Shown here piece by piece: positions 11,063 to 20,070 of a stretch of 64,000 nt of DNA. Location: NCBI GenBank assembly GCA_012727955.1, contig JAAYGB010000014.1, positions 1-64,000 on the forward strand, read 5' to 3'. The DNA is from Bacillota bacterium (GTDB lineage Bacteria > Bacillota > Limnochordia > DTU087 > JAAYGB01). The number at the start of each line of letters is the position of its first letter. Positions within the stretch are counted from its first letter, which is position 1. Below the pieces are notes generated by a model. It did not search any database and was not told the origin of the DNA. It saw only the letters and a program-made list of their open reading frames with translations. Both the position numbers and the translations under genes were made by a program.

Positions 11063-11410
11063 TTGGCACAGAAAGTAGACCGATTGCGTCGGCCTCAGGA
11101 TTTCCGAAGAGTTTACGAGCACGGTCGGGTGCTGAAGTCAAGATTGTTCGTGCTTCATTGGCTAGCAAACAATTCGGCCCAAACACGGGTGGGTTTTTCG
11201 GTTAGTCGTAAACTCGGGAAAGCGGTAGTCCGCAATAGGGTAAAACGGCGTCTACGCGAGATAATCAGAGCTCGGCAGGATTGCATACCTGAAGGCATCG
11301 ACATAGTGATCTCCTCCCGAGTTGCAGCCCGGGATGCCACCTTTGGTGATCTGAAAAAGGAAGTCGACCAATTGTTGTCGCGGCTCGATGGGCAAATCCG
11401 GGGGGAGTGA
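11063..11410 (+). CDS. rnpA: Ribonuclease P protein component
   Basis: Protein subunit of RNase P, which with the catalytic RNA removes 5' leaders from precursor tRNAs. It is 115 aa and starts with TTG at 11063 behind GGAGG. The family signature RNRVKRRLRE, preceded by GFSVSRKLGKAVVRN, is intact. It follows rpmH by 29 bp, the usual pairing. Confidence 0.94.
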   Translation: MAQKVDRLRRPQDFRRVYEHGRVLKSRLFVLHWLANNSAQTRVGFSVSRKLGKAVVRNRVKRRLREIIRARQDCIPEGIDIVISSRVAARDATFGDLKKEVDQLLSRLDGQIRGE

Positions 11411-11416
11411 GCTTTT

Positions 11417-11626
11417 TTGAAGTCTTTGGTTCTATTTGGCATCGGCCTTTATCGTCGCTGGCTCTCGCCCCTGAAACCAAATTCTTGTCGGTTTTACCCG
11501 ACTTGTTCGGCCTATGGAATCGAGGCTGTCAACAAGTACGGTGCCTTACGGGGATCGTGGATGTTGTTAAAGCGGATCTTGAGGTGCCATCCCTTCCATC
11601 CGGGAGGTTACGATCCTGTCCAATGA
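11417..11626 (+). CDS. yidD: Membrane protein insertion efficiency factor YidD
   Basis: Small 69-aa protein with the YidD core: [10 protein letters not shown], then [19 protein letters not shown] and a [12 protein letters not shown] tail with the conserved cysteines. It is thought to help YidC-dependent membrane insertion. The TTG start at 11417 is only 7 bp after rnpA, with GGGGGAG as ribosome binding site. Confidence 0.93.
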   Translation: MKSLVLFGIGLYRRWLSPLKPNSCRFYPTCSAYGIEAVNKYGALRGSWMLLKRILRCHPFHPGGYDPVQ

Positions 11627-11674
11627 AAAGACAGAAATACAGTGGCTATGAGCTAGATCGGGGGCAGACTGGTT

Positions 11675-12295
11675 GTGGGGCTATTACAATCTTGGTTTAA
11701 GAGCCTGTTGGACTTTTTCTATGGAATAACCGGCAATTACGGTCTTGCGATTATTCTCTTGACCTTGGCGATTAGGCTGATTCTGGTTCCTTTGACAATC
11801 GGGCAAAATAAGTCGATGGCGAAAATGAAGGAACTGCAGCCCAAAATGGAAGAAATCAAGGAGAAGTATAAGGATAAGCCAGAAGAGTATCAGCAGAAAG
11901 TCATGGAGTTATACAAAGAACACAATGTCAATCCCATGGGTGGATGTTTGCCGATGCTCTTGCAATTACCGGTTTTGTTTGCTCTGTTTGCGGTCTTACG
12001 CAGCTATGAATTTACCTCCGGTTTTCTGTGGCTGACGAGTTTGTCAGCGCCCGATCCTTATTACATTCTACCTATTCTATCGGCAGTTACTACCTATTTG
12101 CAGACAATGTTGACCAGTACAGACCAATCGCAGAAGGCGATGACTTTGATCATGCCGGTGTTTATTGGCTATATCAGCCTGAATTTCCCATCGGGATTGG
12201 TTTTGTACTGGGTAGTGAGTAATATCTTTTCCGCGGTGCAACAGTATGTGTTGAACAAGCAATTGTCTGTTGCCCAAGAGGGAGGAAAAGCTTAA
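11675..12295 (+). CDS. yidC: Membrane protein insertase YidC/OxaA/SpoIIIJ
   Basis: Inserts and folds integral membrane proteins; in spore formers the SpoIIIJ copy is needed for forespore development. The protein is 206 aa with about five membrane segments. The first, YGLAIILLTLAIRLILVPLT, carries the conserved arginine of the hydrophilic groove. A charged amphipathic helix (KMKELQPKMEEIKEKYKDKP) follows. It lacks the lipoprotein signal and long N-terminus seen in many Gram-positive homologues. GTG start at 11675; one bp separates its stop from jag. Confidence 0.93.
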   Translation: MGLLQSWFKSLLDFFYGITGNYGLAIILLTLAIRLILVPLTIGQNKSMAKMKELQPKMEEIKEKYKDKPEEYQQKVMELYKEHNVNPMGGCLPMLLQLPVLFALFAVLRSYEFTSGFLWLTSLSAPDPYYILPILSAVTTYLQTMLTSTDQSQKAMTLIMPVFIGYISLNFPSGLVLYWVVSNIFSAVQQYVLNKQLSVAQEGGKA

Positions 12296-12296
12296 G

Positions 12297-12929
12297 ATGA
12301 AGAGCGTCGAGGTGTCGGCGAAGACTGTTGATGCTGCGGTGGCTGATGCCTTAGCACAGTTGGACGCCACCCAGGATCAAGTGATCATCGAAGTCTTGGA
12401 TGAGGGCAGTAAAGGATTTCTAGGACTTTTGGGCGCGAAGGATGCCAGAGTGCGAGTCACCATGCGGGACCTGGTGGCAGAAAAGGCCGAGAGGGCGAAG
12501 GAGTTCTTACTCCAACTCTTAGAGAAGATGGGTGTTAACGCTACCGTCGAGGCAAAGTCCTCCGATGACACCATTGAGTTAGAGATGAGTGGTAAGAATA
12601 TTGGATTAGTCATCGGACGCCGGGGTGCTACCTTGGATGCCATCCAATACATAGTCAGTTTGTACGCCAACAAAGATGGCGAATGGAATCGGATCCTGCT
12701 CGATGCCGAGGGCTATCGCAATCGGCGCAATGAGACCCTCCGACGACTGGCTCGCAAGGTCGGGGAGAGAGTAAAGAAGACGGGCCGGCGTACTGTATTG
12801 GAACCGATGAATCCCCATGAGCGGAGAATAATCCACATGACCTTACAGAATGAGCCGCGATTGGCCACTCATAGCGAAGGTACCGAACCCTATCGGCGGG
12901 TGGTAGTTACACTGAAGAAGGGCCGTTAG
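12297..12929 (+). CDS. jag: RNA-binding protein Jag/KhpB (SpoIIIJ-associated)
   Basis: The protein is 210 aa from the ATG at 12297, which has GGAGG upstream and follows yidC by one base. Domains in order: Jag-N (KSVEVSAKTVDAAVADAL), a KH domain with IGRRGATLDAIQYIVS and an R3H domain with ERRIIHMTLQNE and a final SEGTEPYRRVVV. In other Firmicutes it pairs with KhpA and affects cell-division and envelope mRNAs. It closes the rpmH operon before a terminator. Confidence 0.94.
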   Translation: MKSVEVSAKTVDAAVADALAQLDATQDQVIIEVLDEGSKGFLGLLGAKDARVRVTMRDLVAEKAERAKEFLLQLLEKMGVNATVEAKSSDDTIELEMSGKNIGLVIGRRGATLDAIQYIVSLYANKDGEWNRILLDAEGYRNRRNETLRRLARKVGERVKKTGRRTVLEPMNPHERRIIHMTLQNEPRLATHSEGTEPYRRVVVTLKKGR

Positions 12930-12969
12930 CAGGTAGGCCGGTGTAATCTCGCGGGATTTGACTTTGATT

Positions 12970-13001
12970 GACGTGTCTAGTTTTTCTGGCACGTCTTTTT
13001 T
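12970..13001 (+). terminator. Terminator after jag
   Basis: GACGTGTC (12970-12977) pairs with GGCACGTC (12988-12995), including one G-U pair, then six T residues (12996-13001). Confidence 0.85.
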
Positions 13002-13063
13002 CGTGGGTTGATATCTATCAGGGGCCAGGGTAGATTATTCGTAGGGAAGGAGGACTGACACCA

Positions 13064-14437
13064 TTGTCCGCAGATACCATTGCAGCCATTAGTACCGCGC
13101 TGGGAGAGGGCGGTATCGGAATAGTTCGGCTCAGCGGTGATCGGGCCATCGCCATTGCCGATGAAATCTATCGGGGAGCCCGGCCCTTAAGGGAAGTTGA
13201 GGCCGGGAGAATTGTCTATGGCCGGGTGGGTACAGAGAATGAAGTTGTCGATGAAGTGTTGGTTTCTGTCTTTAGAAAGCCCCATTCCTATACCAGAGAA
13301 GATATTGTGGAGATCAACTGCCACGGAGGGATTGCCGTGGTGCGCCGGGTGCTGGATTTGGTGTTGAGCCATGGGGCGAGATTGGCGGAGCCCGGGGAAT
13401 TTACCAAGCGAGCCTTTCTTAACGGCCGATTGGATCTGAGTCAGGCGGAAGCGGTCATCGATGTGATCCGGGCAAAGACGGATCTAAGCCTGCGTTCCGC
13501 GGTGTTGCAGCTGACGGGAAGGATGTCGGAAAGAATTAAGCCGGTGCGTTCCCAGCTAATTGATGCCATTGCCCACATTGAAGCCGCGGTGGATTACCCC
13601 GATGAAGACATTGATGTGTTGGAGAAGGATGATTTGGTCAATCAGCTCCGGCAGGTGGAGACCGCACTAGAGGAGATTTTAGCCACTGCCGACACCGGCA
13701 GGATCCTGCGGGAGGGAGTGGCGGTGGCCATCGTCGGCCGACCTAATGTCGGCAAATCCAGTCTGCTCAACCTGCTGCTGCGGGAAAATCGGGCTTTGGT
13801 GACGGATATTGCGGGAACCACCAGGGATCTCATCGAGGAAACGATGAATCTGCGGGGGATTCCCGTCCGGATTGTCGATACTGCGGGAATCCGGCAGACC
13901 GAGGATGTGGTCGAGACCCTAGGAGTGGCTCGGGCCAAGGAGTCCATCGCCGAGGCCGATATTGTCCTGTTTGTAATCGATGGCTCTACTGCGTTGACCG
14001 ATGATGACCGAGAGATCGCTAAGTTGCTGGAGGATACCAAGGTTCTCGGCGTGATCAATAAACTGGATCAAGGGATCGTTGTTTCGAAAGGGGAACTAGC
14101 TGAGTTGGTCCCCAAGGCGCAGTGGGTGGAAATGTCTGCGCAGGAAGGCACTAATCTTGAGGAGTTAGAAGAATGCCTTTGGAACCTGATCGGGGTCAGC
14201 GGTACGTTGGCCAGCGGCGATGAAGTGATCGTAACCAGGGAGCGGCATCGGGAAGCGATTAAGGATGCAGTAGAGGCACTGCGGGATGCCTTGGCGACCA
14301 TTGCCAGCGATCTTCCCTATGATTTGGCCTCCATTGATTTGCAGCTGGCCGCGGATGCCCTGGGGAAGATCACCGGAGAAACGGTGCAGGAAGACATTAT
14401 TGATCGGATTTTTGAGCGCTTCTGTTTGGGAAAATAG
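13064..14437 (+). CDS. mnmE: tRNA modification GTPase MnmE
   Basis: With MnmG it makes 5-carboxymethylaminomethyl-uridine at the wobble position of several tRNAs. The protein is 457 aa. The N-terminal tetrahydrofolate-binding domain is followed by a helical domain that holds the inserted G domain: GRPNVGKSS (G1), DIAGTTRD (G2), DTAGI (G3) and NKLD (G4). The C-terminus is FCLGK, the required CxGK motif. It starts with TTG at 13064 behind AAGGAGG. The next gene, 13 bp away, is the first of two mnmG copies. Confidence 0.97.
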   Translation: MSADTIAAISTALGEGGIGIVRLSGDRAIAIADEIYRGARPLREVEAGRIVYGRVGTENEVVDEVLVSVFRKPHSYTREDIVEINCHGGIAVVRRVLDLVLSHGARLAEPGEFTKRAFLNGRLDLSQAEAVIDVIRAKTDLSLRSAVLQLTGRMSERIKPVRSQLIDAIAHIEAAVDYPDEDIDVLEKDDLVNQLRQVETALEEILATADTGRILREGVAVAIVGRPNVGKSSLLNLLLRENRALVTDIAGTTRDLIEETMNLRGIPVRIVDTAGIRQTEDVVETLGVARAKESIAEADIVLFVIDGSTALTDDDREIAKLLEDTKVLGVINKLDQGIVVSKGELAELVPKAQWVEMSAQEGTNLEELEECLWNLIGVSGTLASGDEVIVTRERHREAIKDAVEALRDALATIASDLPYDLASIDLQLAADALGKITGETVQEDIIDRIFERFCLGK

Positions 14438-14450
14438 CGGAGGTAAGAGA

Positions 14451-16385
14451 GTGGAACGTTACGATGTCATTGTAGTAGGCGCTGGACATGCCGGCTGTGA
14501 AGCAGCCTTGGCAGCAGCCCGCCTGGGGTGTAAGACCCTACTGTTAACGATGAGCCTAGATACCATCGCCCAGATGTCCTGTAACCCAGCCATCGGCGGC
14601 CCCGCGGCCAAGAGTCATCTGGTACGGGAAATTGATGCTTTAGGGGGACAGATGGCCAAAACCATCGATCGCTCCTATTTGAATATTCGTGAGCTGAATC
14701 AAAGCCGAGGTCCGGCAGTTAGGGCCATCAGGGCCCAGGCCGATAAACGGCGCTACCAGCAGGAAATGATCCACACCCTGGAGACCCAAGAGGATTTGTT
14801 TCTCAAGCAAGCCATTGTCACCGACCTAGTGGTGGAAGGCGGCAGGGTTCAGGGAGTAGTCACCAAGTCCGGTGTCACTTATTGGGGCAGGACGGTGGTG
14901 TTGACCACCGGTACCTTCCTGCGAGGGATGTTGGTGGTGGGGGATATCCGCTATGAGGGCGGACGGCAAGGAGAGCCCGCGGCCACGGAGTTGTCCCAGT
15001 GCCTGGAGAGGCTAGGGCTGAAGTTAAAGCGGTTTCAATCGGCAACTCCTCCCCGAATCGACGCCCGGACCGTGGACTTTTCCCAGTTGACGGAGCAGCC
15101 CGGCAGTAGTCGCCCCTTGGCCTTTTCCTATGAAACTGAGGAGTTTATCACTGAGCAGCTGCCCTGTTGGTACACCCACACCAACGAAGAAACCATCGCG
15201 GTGGTGAAGGCCAATTTGCACCGCTCACCTATTCAGACGGGAGCTGTGGTGGGAGAGGGGCCACGGTTTTGCCCTTCCATCGACCGCAAGGTACTGAGAT
15301 TTCCCGATCAGATTCGGCACATGGTATTCCTCGAGCCGGAAGGGCACTATACCACGGAGCTCTATGCCCTGGGAATGACCACCGCAATGCCCGAGGATGT
15401 GCAGATCAAAATCGTCCGCAGTCTGCCGGGTCTGAGCCGGGCGGAGTTGATGCGCCCGGGATACGCGGTGGAGTACGATTACATCGATCCCAGTCAATTG
15501 ACCTTGAGCATGGAGAATCGGCGGATCAAGGGCCTATTTACCGCCGGGCAGATTAACGGCTCCTCCGGCTATGAGGAAGCCGCGGGGCAGGGCTTGATGG
15601 CCGGAATTAACGCCGCGCGTCAGTGTCAGGGGCTGGAGCCGGTGATTTTGGATCGCTCCATGGCCTACATCGGCGTGATGATCGATGATCTGGTCAACAA
15701 GGGCGTGACGGAGCCCTATCGGATGATGACCTCCCGGGCTGAGTATCGTCTGATGCTGCGCATCGATAACGCGGACCTGCGGTTGACGGAAATCGGGAGA
15801 GAGATTGGGCTCATCGGAGATGATAGGTATGCCAAGTTTCTTGCCAAGAAGCGAGCTATTGAGCAAACGGTGAGCTGGCTGCGGTCCACTCAAGTGAACC
15901 CGACCCGAGAGGTAAGGGAAGCATTACAGAAGCTGGGAAGTGGAGACTTAGCCAAGTCAGTCACCGCCGCAGAAATACTGCAAAGGCCAGAGATTGGCTA
16001 TCGGGATCTGGAGAAGGTGATCCCCGGGGTGCCTAAGCTGCCGGAGGCCACCGCGGAGGTGGTGGAGATTGAAATCAAGTTTTCCTCCTATATTGAAAGG
16101 CAGCAGCGACAGGTAGCCCAATTTCGAGAACTTGAGGATTTGCCAATTCCGCTATCCATCGATTACGATGCCATCAAGGGTTTGCGTAGTGAAGCCAGGG
16201 ATCGCCTCAAGGCCGTCAGGCCATTGTCCGTGGGACAAGCCGCGCGGTTACCCGGTGTTTCCCCCGCGGATGTTTCAGTGTTGGCCATCTATGTTCGTTC
16301 CCTTGCAGGGGGAGCACCCAGCAAGGGGCAGTCCAGGAACGTCCCAGGGTCAGGCTTGGACAGTGAGGCCAGGGTGAGTAGTTAG
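14451..16385 (+). CDS. mnmG: MnmG/GidA paralogue 1 (tRNA uridine 5-carboxymethylaminomethyl modification, FAD protein)
   Basis: The protein is 644 aa from the GTG at 14451, with GGAGGT upstream; a longer frame inside mnmE is rejected. FAD motif GAGHAGCEAA is at residues 10-19. The two conserved cysteines are kept: Cys44 in SCNPAIGG and the one in RFCPSID near residue 276. C-terminal MnmE-binding segments and TSRAEYRLMLR are canonical. Unusual points: one extra residue after the CNPAIGG loop (GGPAAKSHL instead of GGxxKxxL), and QSATPPR (196-202) where the family has KTGTPPR. An unrelated 25-residue tail follows the normal end. A second mnmG follows 19 bp later. Confidence 0.93.
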   Translation: MERYDVIVVGAGHAGCEAALAAARLGCKTLLLTMSLDTIAQMSCNPAIGGPAAKSHLVREIDALGGQMAKTIDRSYLNIRELNQSRGPAVRAIRAQADKRRYQQEMIHTLETQEDLFLKQAIVTDLVVEGGRVQGVVTKSGVTYWGRTVVLTTGTFLRGMLVVGDIRYEGGRQGEPAATELSQCLERLGLKLKRFQSATPPRIDARTVDFSQLTEQPGSSRPLAFSYETEEFITEQLPCWYTHTNEETIAVVKANLHRSPIQTGAVVGEGPRFCPSIDRKVLRFPDQIRHMVFLEPEGHYTTELYALGMTTAMPEDVQIKIVRSLPGLSRAELMRPGYAVEYDYIDPSQLTLSMENRRIKGLFTAGQINGSSGYEEAAGQGLMAGINAARQCQGLEPVILDRSMAYIGVMIDDLVNKGVTEPYRMMTSRAEYRLMLRIDNADLRLTEIGREIGLIGDDRYAKFLAKKRAIEQTVSWLRSTQVNPTREVREALQKLGSGDLAKSVTAAEILQRPEIGYRDLEKVIPGVPKLPEATAEVVEIEIKFSSYIERQQRQVAQFRELEDLPIPLSIDYDAIKGLRSEARDRLKAVRPLSVGQAARLPGVSPADVSVLAIYVRSLAGGAPSKGQSRNVPGSGLDSEARVSS

Positions 16386-16404
16386 TTCTTAGGGGATGAG
16401 GCCA

Positions 16405-18315
16405 GTGGAGAAGTATGATGTGATTGTCGTTGGGGCCGGTCACGCCGGTTGTGAAGCGGGGTTGGCCGCGGCGCGGCTGGGGTGCAGAACCCTTGTTCTG
16501 ACATTGAATCTCGATAACATAGCCCTAATGCCCTGTAACCCTTCCATCGGAGGGCCGGCTAAGGCCACTCTGGTCAGGGAGATAGACGCTCTAGGTGGGC
16601 AGATGGGAATTGTGACCGATGCCACCCATTTGCAGATGCGGCTGCTGAATACTCGGAAGGGTCCTGCCGTTAGAGCTCTGCGGGCCCAGGTGGATCGAAA
16701 GGTCTATTCCCTGCAGATGAAAAGGATCCTGGAGAACCAGGAGAATCTGTTTTTGCAGCAGGGACTGGTGGAGTCCATTGATCCCAGCCCGTCGGGAACG
16801 GTGATCAAGACCGCGGAAGGGGACCAGTATCGGGGAAGGGCCGTAGTGTTGGCAACGGGGACCTATCTTTCCAGTCGACTGTTTTTGGGCGATGTGACCA
16901 TCGATTCCGCCCCGGCCAGTCAGATTCCCGCCTACCGGCTCAGTGATGCCCTGCGGGATTTGGGACTGGAGTTAGTCCGCTTTAAAACGGGAACTCCGCC
17001 CCGAGTCAATGCCCGTTCCTTGGATTATGACAAAATGAAGGCACAGCCGGGACATCGGGTTCCCCATGGTTTTTCCTTCCTGCCGATTTACGATGAGAGG
17101 CCTCAACTGGATTGTTGGCTTACCTATACTACTCCTGAGACCCATAGGATCATTTCGGAAAACCTGGAGATTTCGGCGATGTATTCGGGAGCCATTACCG
17201 GGATTGGACCCCGGTACTGTCCCTCCATCGAGACTAAGATTGTGCTTTTCCCCGATCGGGAGAGCCACCCGGTGTTCGTAGAGCCCGAGGGGAGGGACAC
17301 CACCGAGGTGTATTTGAGCGGAGTGTCCAACAGTTTTCCACCCGCGGTGCAGCGGGAAATCCTGCGAACGATTCCCGGGCTGGAAAGGGCGGAAATCCTG
17401 CGCTACGGCTATGCCGTGGAGTATGACTGTTTGGCCTCGGGGCAGTTTGACTTTACTCTGCAGCTGCGGAAGCTGCCGGGGATCTTTACTGCGGGACAGG
17501 TGAACGGCACCTCGGGCTACGAGGAGGCAGCTTGTCAGGGGTTAATCGCGGGCATTAACGCTGCCCGCCTGGTGAAGGGTGAACCCTTGATTACCCTGAG
17601 CCGCACCGATGGATATATCGGGGTGCTCATCGATGACCTGGTGGTCAAGGGCACCAATGAACCCTACCGGATGCTCACCGGGTTGGCGGAACATCGTTTA
17701 CTGCTGCGGATGGATAACGCCGATGAGCGACTGACTCCCATCGGGGCAGAGATCGGACTGGCCTGCCGGGAGCGCAGGGAGCTTTTGGCTGCGAAGCTGG
17801 AGCAGCGGGAACTTGAGATCCGCCGGTTGCAGGATAGCCTGGTTCGCCCCTCGGAGTCGGTGAATACCTATCTAACTCAGCGAGGATCCTCCACCCTGAC
17901 GGAGCCGGTAAGTGCCTACGATTTGCTCAAGCGTCCTGAGCTTTCCTATGATGATGTTGTTCATCTGTGCCCTTCAGAAGAGGAGCTGGATGATCGGATC
18001 CGCCAATCGGTGGAGATTAATGTCAAGTATGCGGGGTACATTGCCAAGCAAGAGGCTCAGGTGGAGAGATTCAAGCGAATGGAGGAACGAGTTATTCCCG
18101 ATAACATAGATTACAGCCAGATTCCCGGTCTGTCCCGGGGGGCAGTGGAGTTGCTATCCACCGTAAGGCCCCAGACCATGGGCCAAGCCGGCAGGATCAG
18201 CGGAGTTTCGGCAGGAGACCTTTCGGTACTTCTGGTGTATCTGGAGACCCGGGGGCGGAATCGGCAAGGGGGCGAGGCAGATCGATCGAGAGACGAAGGT
18301 CCAGGAGTTTTCTGA
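16405..18315 (+). CDS. mnmG: MnmG/GidA paralogue 2 (tRNA uridine 5-carboxymethylaminomethyl modification, FAD protein)
   Basis: The protein is 636 aa. The GTG at 16405 is preferred because AGGGG lies about nine bases upstream and the start VEKYDVIVVG then lines up with paralogue 1; an ATG at 16396 has no spaced ribosome site. FAD motif, CNPSIGGPAK loop with Cys44, KTGTPPR, and RYCPSIE are all canonical. It differs from the family at GYEEAACQG (normally AAGQG), at TGLAEHRLLLR (normally TSRAEYRLLLR) and at DCLASGQFD, where most members have a DxxxPxQL segment. Thus the two copies depart from consensus at different motifs. It lies between paralogue 1 and rsmG in one operon. Confidence 0.92.
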   Translation: MEKYDVIVVGAGHAGCEAGLAAARLGCRTLVLTLNLDNIALMPCNPSIGGPAKATLVREIDALGGQMGIVTDATHLQMRLLNTRKGPAVRALRAQVDRKVYSLQMKRILENQENLFLQQGLVESIDPSPSGTVIKTAEGDQYRGRAVVLATGTYLSSRLFLGDVTIDSAPASQIPAYRLSDALRDLGLELVRFKTGTPPRVNARSLDYDKMKAQPGHRVPHGFSFLPIYDERPQLDCWLTYTTPETHRIISENLEISAMYSGAITGIGPRYCPSIETKIVLFPDRESHPVFVEPEGRDTTEVYLSGVSNSFPPAVQREILRTIPGLERAEILRYGYAVEYDCLASGQFDFTLQLRKLPGIFTAGQVNGTSGYEEAACQGLIAGINAARLVKGEPLITLSRTDGYIGVLIDDLVVKGTNEPYRMLTGLAEHRLLLRMDNADERLTPIGAEIGLACRERRELLAAKLEQRELEIRRLQDSLVRPSESVNTYLTQRGSSTLTEPVSAYDLLKRPELSYDDVVHLCPSEEELDDRIRQSVEINVKYAGYIAKQEAQVERFKRMEERVIPDNIDYSQIPGLSRGAVELLSTVRPQTMGQAGRISGVSAGDLSVLLVYLETRGRNRQGGEADRSRDEGPGVF

Positions 18316-18340
18316 TCACCTGAGGCAAAATCAGGAGCTA

Positions 18341-19024
18341 ATGGGTCTGGCCATTAGCGAAGAGCAGCGGGAATTACTGGCGGGGTACTACCGGTTGCTT
18401 GTGGAATGGAATGCCAGGATGAACTTGACAACCATTGTGGAACCCCAGGAAGCCGCGGTCAAGCATATGCTGGACTCCTTGGTTTTGACTAAGCTGGGGG
18501 AGGAGTTTTTCTCCGGCCCAGCCGTCGATGTGGGTACCGGAGCTGGGTTCCCCGGGATCCCGCTGAAAATTGCCAGGCCAACCATGCCCATGGCTTTGGT
18601 GGATTCCCTGGCAAAGCGGGTGGGCTTTTTGCAGGTGGTGGTCGACGAGCTTGGATTAACGGGAGTGGATCTGTGGCATCGACGGGCTGAGGAGATGGGA
18701 AGAGACACGATGCACCGGGAGGGCTATCACCTGGTGGTGGCCAGGGCGGTGGCCCAGCTGTCGGTGCTGTTGGAATACTGCCTTCCCCTCTGCCGTCTGG
18801 GAGGTTGGTTTGTGGCCTACAAGGGCCCCCAGGTAAGGGAAGAACTAGAGGATGCAGAGGTGGCGGCAAAGGAGCTGGGAGGAAAGCTGGCTGCCCTGAA
18901 GGAGTATGATTTGCCCCAGGAGATGGGAAGCCGTACCTTAGTGATCTTCCAGAAAGTTACTCCTACCCCAGGGAAATATCCCCGCAGGGCCGGAATACCG
19001 GCGAGAAAACCCCTGGGAAAGTAG
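18341..19024 (+). CDS. rsmG: 16S rRNA (guanine-N7)-methyltransferase RsmG/GidB
   Basis: SAM-dependent enzyme that methylates G527 of 16S rRNA. Motif I is VDVGTGAGFPGIPL, and the N-terminal EWNARMNLT and LDSL segments are typical. From the ATG at 18341 the protein is 227 aa. AGGAG lies only three bases before this ATG. The same frame is open upstream and reads FSDHLRQNQEL just before it, which resembles the normal RsmG N-terminus, so translation may begin a little upstream at a non-standard codon within mnmG. The last 25 residues are a basic tail. Confidence 0.93.
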   Translation: MGLAISEEQRELLAGYYRLLVEWNARMNLTTIVEPQEAAVKHMLDSLVLTKLGEEFFSGPAVDVGTGAGFPGIPLKIARPTMPMALVDSLAKRVGFLQVVVDELGLTGVDLWHRRAEEMGRDTMHREGYHLVVARAVAQLSVLLEYCLPLCRLGGWFVAYKGPQVREELEDAEVAAKELGGKLAALKEYDLPQEMGSRTLVIFQKVTPTPGKYPRRAGIPARKPLGK

Positions 19025-19042
19025 CTCGATGATAACTATCAG

Positions 19043-19066
19043 GGACCGACCTTTGGTCGGTCCTTG
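19043..19066 (+). terminator. Terminator-like hairpin after rsmG
   Basis: GGACCGACC (19043-19051), TTT, GGTCGGTCC (19055-19063), then TTGT. The stem is strong but the U-tract is poor, so it may be partly read through into noc. Confidence 0.6.
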
Positions 19067-19134
19067 TCTGTACCGGGAGGAGTTGTGGGGTAAGAGGAGA
19101 AGTTGACAATGTGCGAGAAACGGAGGTGAGTTCC

Positions 19135-19992
19135 ATGCGGCTGGGGGATTTGCTAAGAAGTAGAGCTGCCAATCAAGAGAAGGTCGCCGCACCGGAGCCA
19201 GAAGTCAAGGAGGAGCAATGGAGCGAACAGGTTATCTCCATTCCCATTGATTCCGTGGAGATCAACCGCTTTCAGCCCAGGAGTTTCTTTGACGAAGCAA
19301 GTTTGGGTGAATTGGCTGCATCGATTAAGGAACACGGGATTTTGCATCCCATGGTGGTGAGGCCCATCGGTGAAGAACGCTACGAGCTGGTGGTGGGAGA
19401 GCGCCGCCTGCGGGCCTGCCGCATGTTGGGCTGGGACAAGATTCCGGTGATCGTGAAGGAACTGGACGATAAGAACTCGGCGGAATTGGCTTTAATCGAG
19501 AACCTGCAGCGGGAGGACTTGAACTGCATAGAAGTGGCGGAGGGCTACCGTCGTTTGCTCGATGAATTTGGAATGACTCAGGAACAGTTGGCCCAGCGAT
19601 TGGGGAGTAGTCAGTCCAGCATCGCCAACAAGTTGCGATTGCTGAAGCTGCCGGAATCCGTTCGCCACATCGTGTCCCAGGAAATGTTGGGAGAGCGTCA
19701 AGCTCGGGCGTTGCTATCCCTGAAGTCAGAGGCGGATCAGCTCAAGGCCTTGGAGAAGATCGTCGGCGATGGATTAAATGTACGACAAACAGAAGATCTA
19801 GTTCGTAAGATGTTAGAGGAGGACAAGCCTACCCAGAAGGTAAGGCGATTCCATCCCGATGTGCGGTTGTTGCGCAATAGTGTTCGGCGGCTGGTGGCCG
19901 ATATGCGGGAGGGTGGCAGTGTCATCGACTTCAAGGAACAGGTAGTTGACGACACCTTGGAAATGGTCATCCGCATCCGCACGGAACCGTAG
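19135..19992 (+). CDS. noc: ParB-like nucleoid occlusion protein Noc
   Basis: ParB-family CTP-dependent DNA clamp. The protein is 285 aa from the ATG at 19135 with GGAGGTG upstream. It has the CTP-binding GERRLRA box near residue 87, LIENLQREDLN, and a helix-turn-helix MTQEQLAQRLGSSQSSIANKL. In Firmicutes the ParB paralogue between rsmG and parA is Noc, which blocks division over the nucleoid; position and two-paralogue arrangement are the main reasons for the name. The N-terminus MRLGDLLRS could form the short amphipathic helix Noc uses to touch the membrane. Whether it recognises the Noc site or parS cannot be decided here. Confidence 0.8.
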   Translation: MRLGDLLRSRAANQEKVAAPEPEVKEEQWSEQVISIPIDSVEINRFQPRSFFDEASLGELAASIKEHGILHPMVVRPIGEERYELVVGERRLRACRMLGWDKIPVIVKELDDKNSAELALIENLQREDLNCIEVAEGYRRLLDEFGMTQEQLAQRLGSSQSSIANKLRLLKLPESVRHIVSQEMLGERQARALLSLKSEADQLKALEKIVGDGLNVRQTEDLVRKMLEEDKPTQKVRRFHPDVRLLRNSVRRLVADMREGGSVIDFKEQVVDDTLEMVIRIRTEP

Positions 19993-20070
19993 AAGTAGGA
20001 GAAAAGATTGCCAACAGGCAGACTCGACCTCGAGTTATCTGCGTGTCATTCCAGTAAGGGGAGAAAAGGT

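Noticed and set aside
14286-14450. Longer N-terminus for mnmG paralogue 1 inside mnmE
   Set aside because: The added residues are the out-of-frame reading of the conserved mnmE C-terminus and have no MnmG similarity. GTG 14451 has a good ribosome site.
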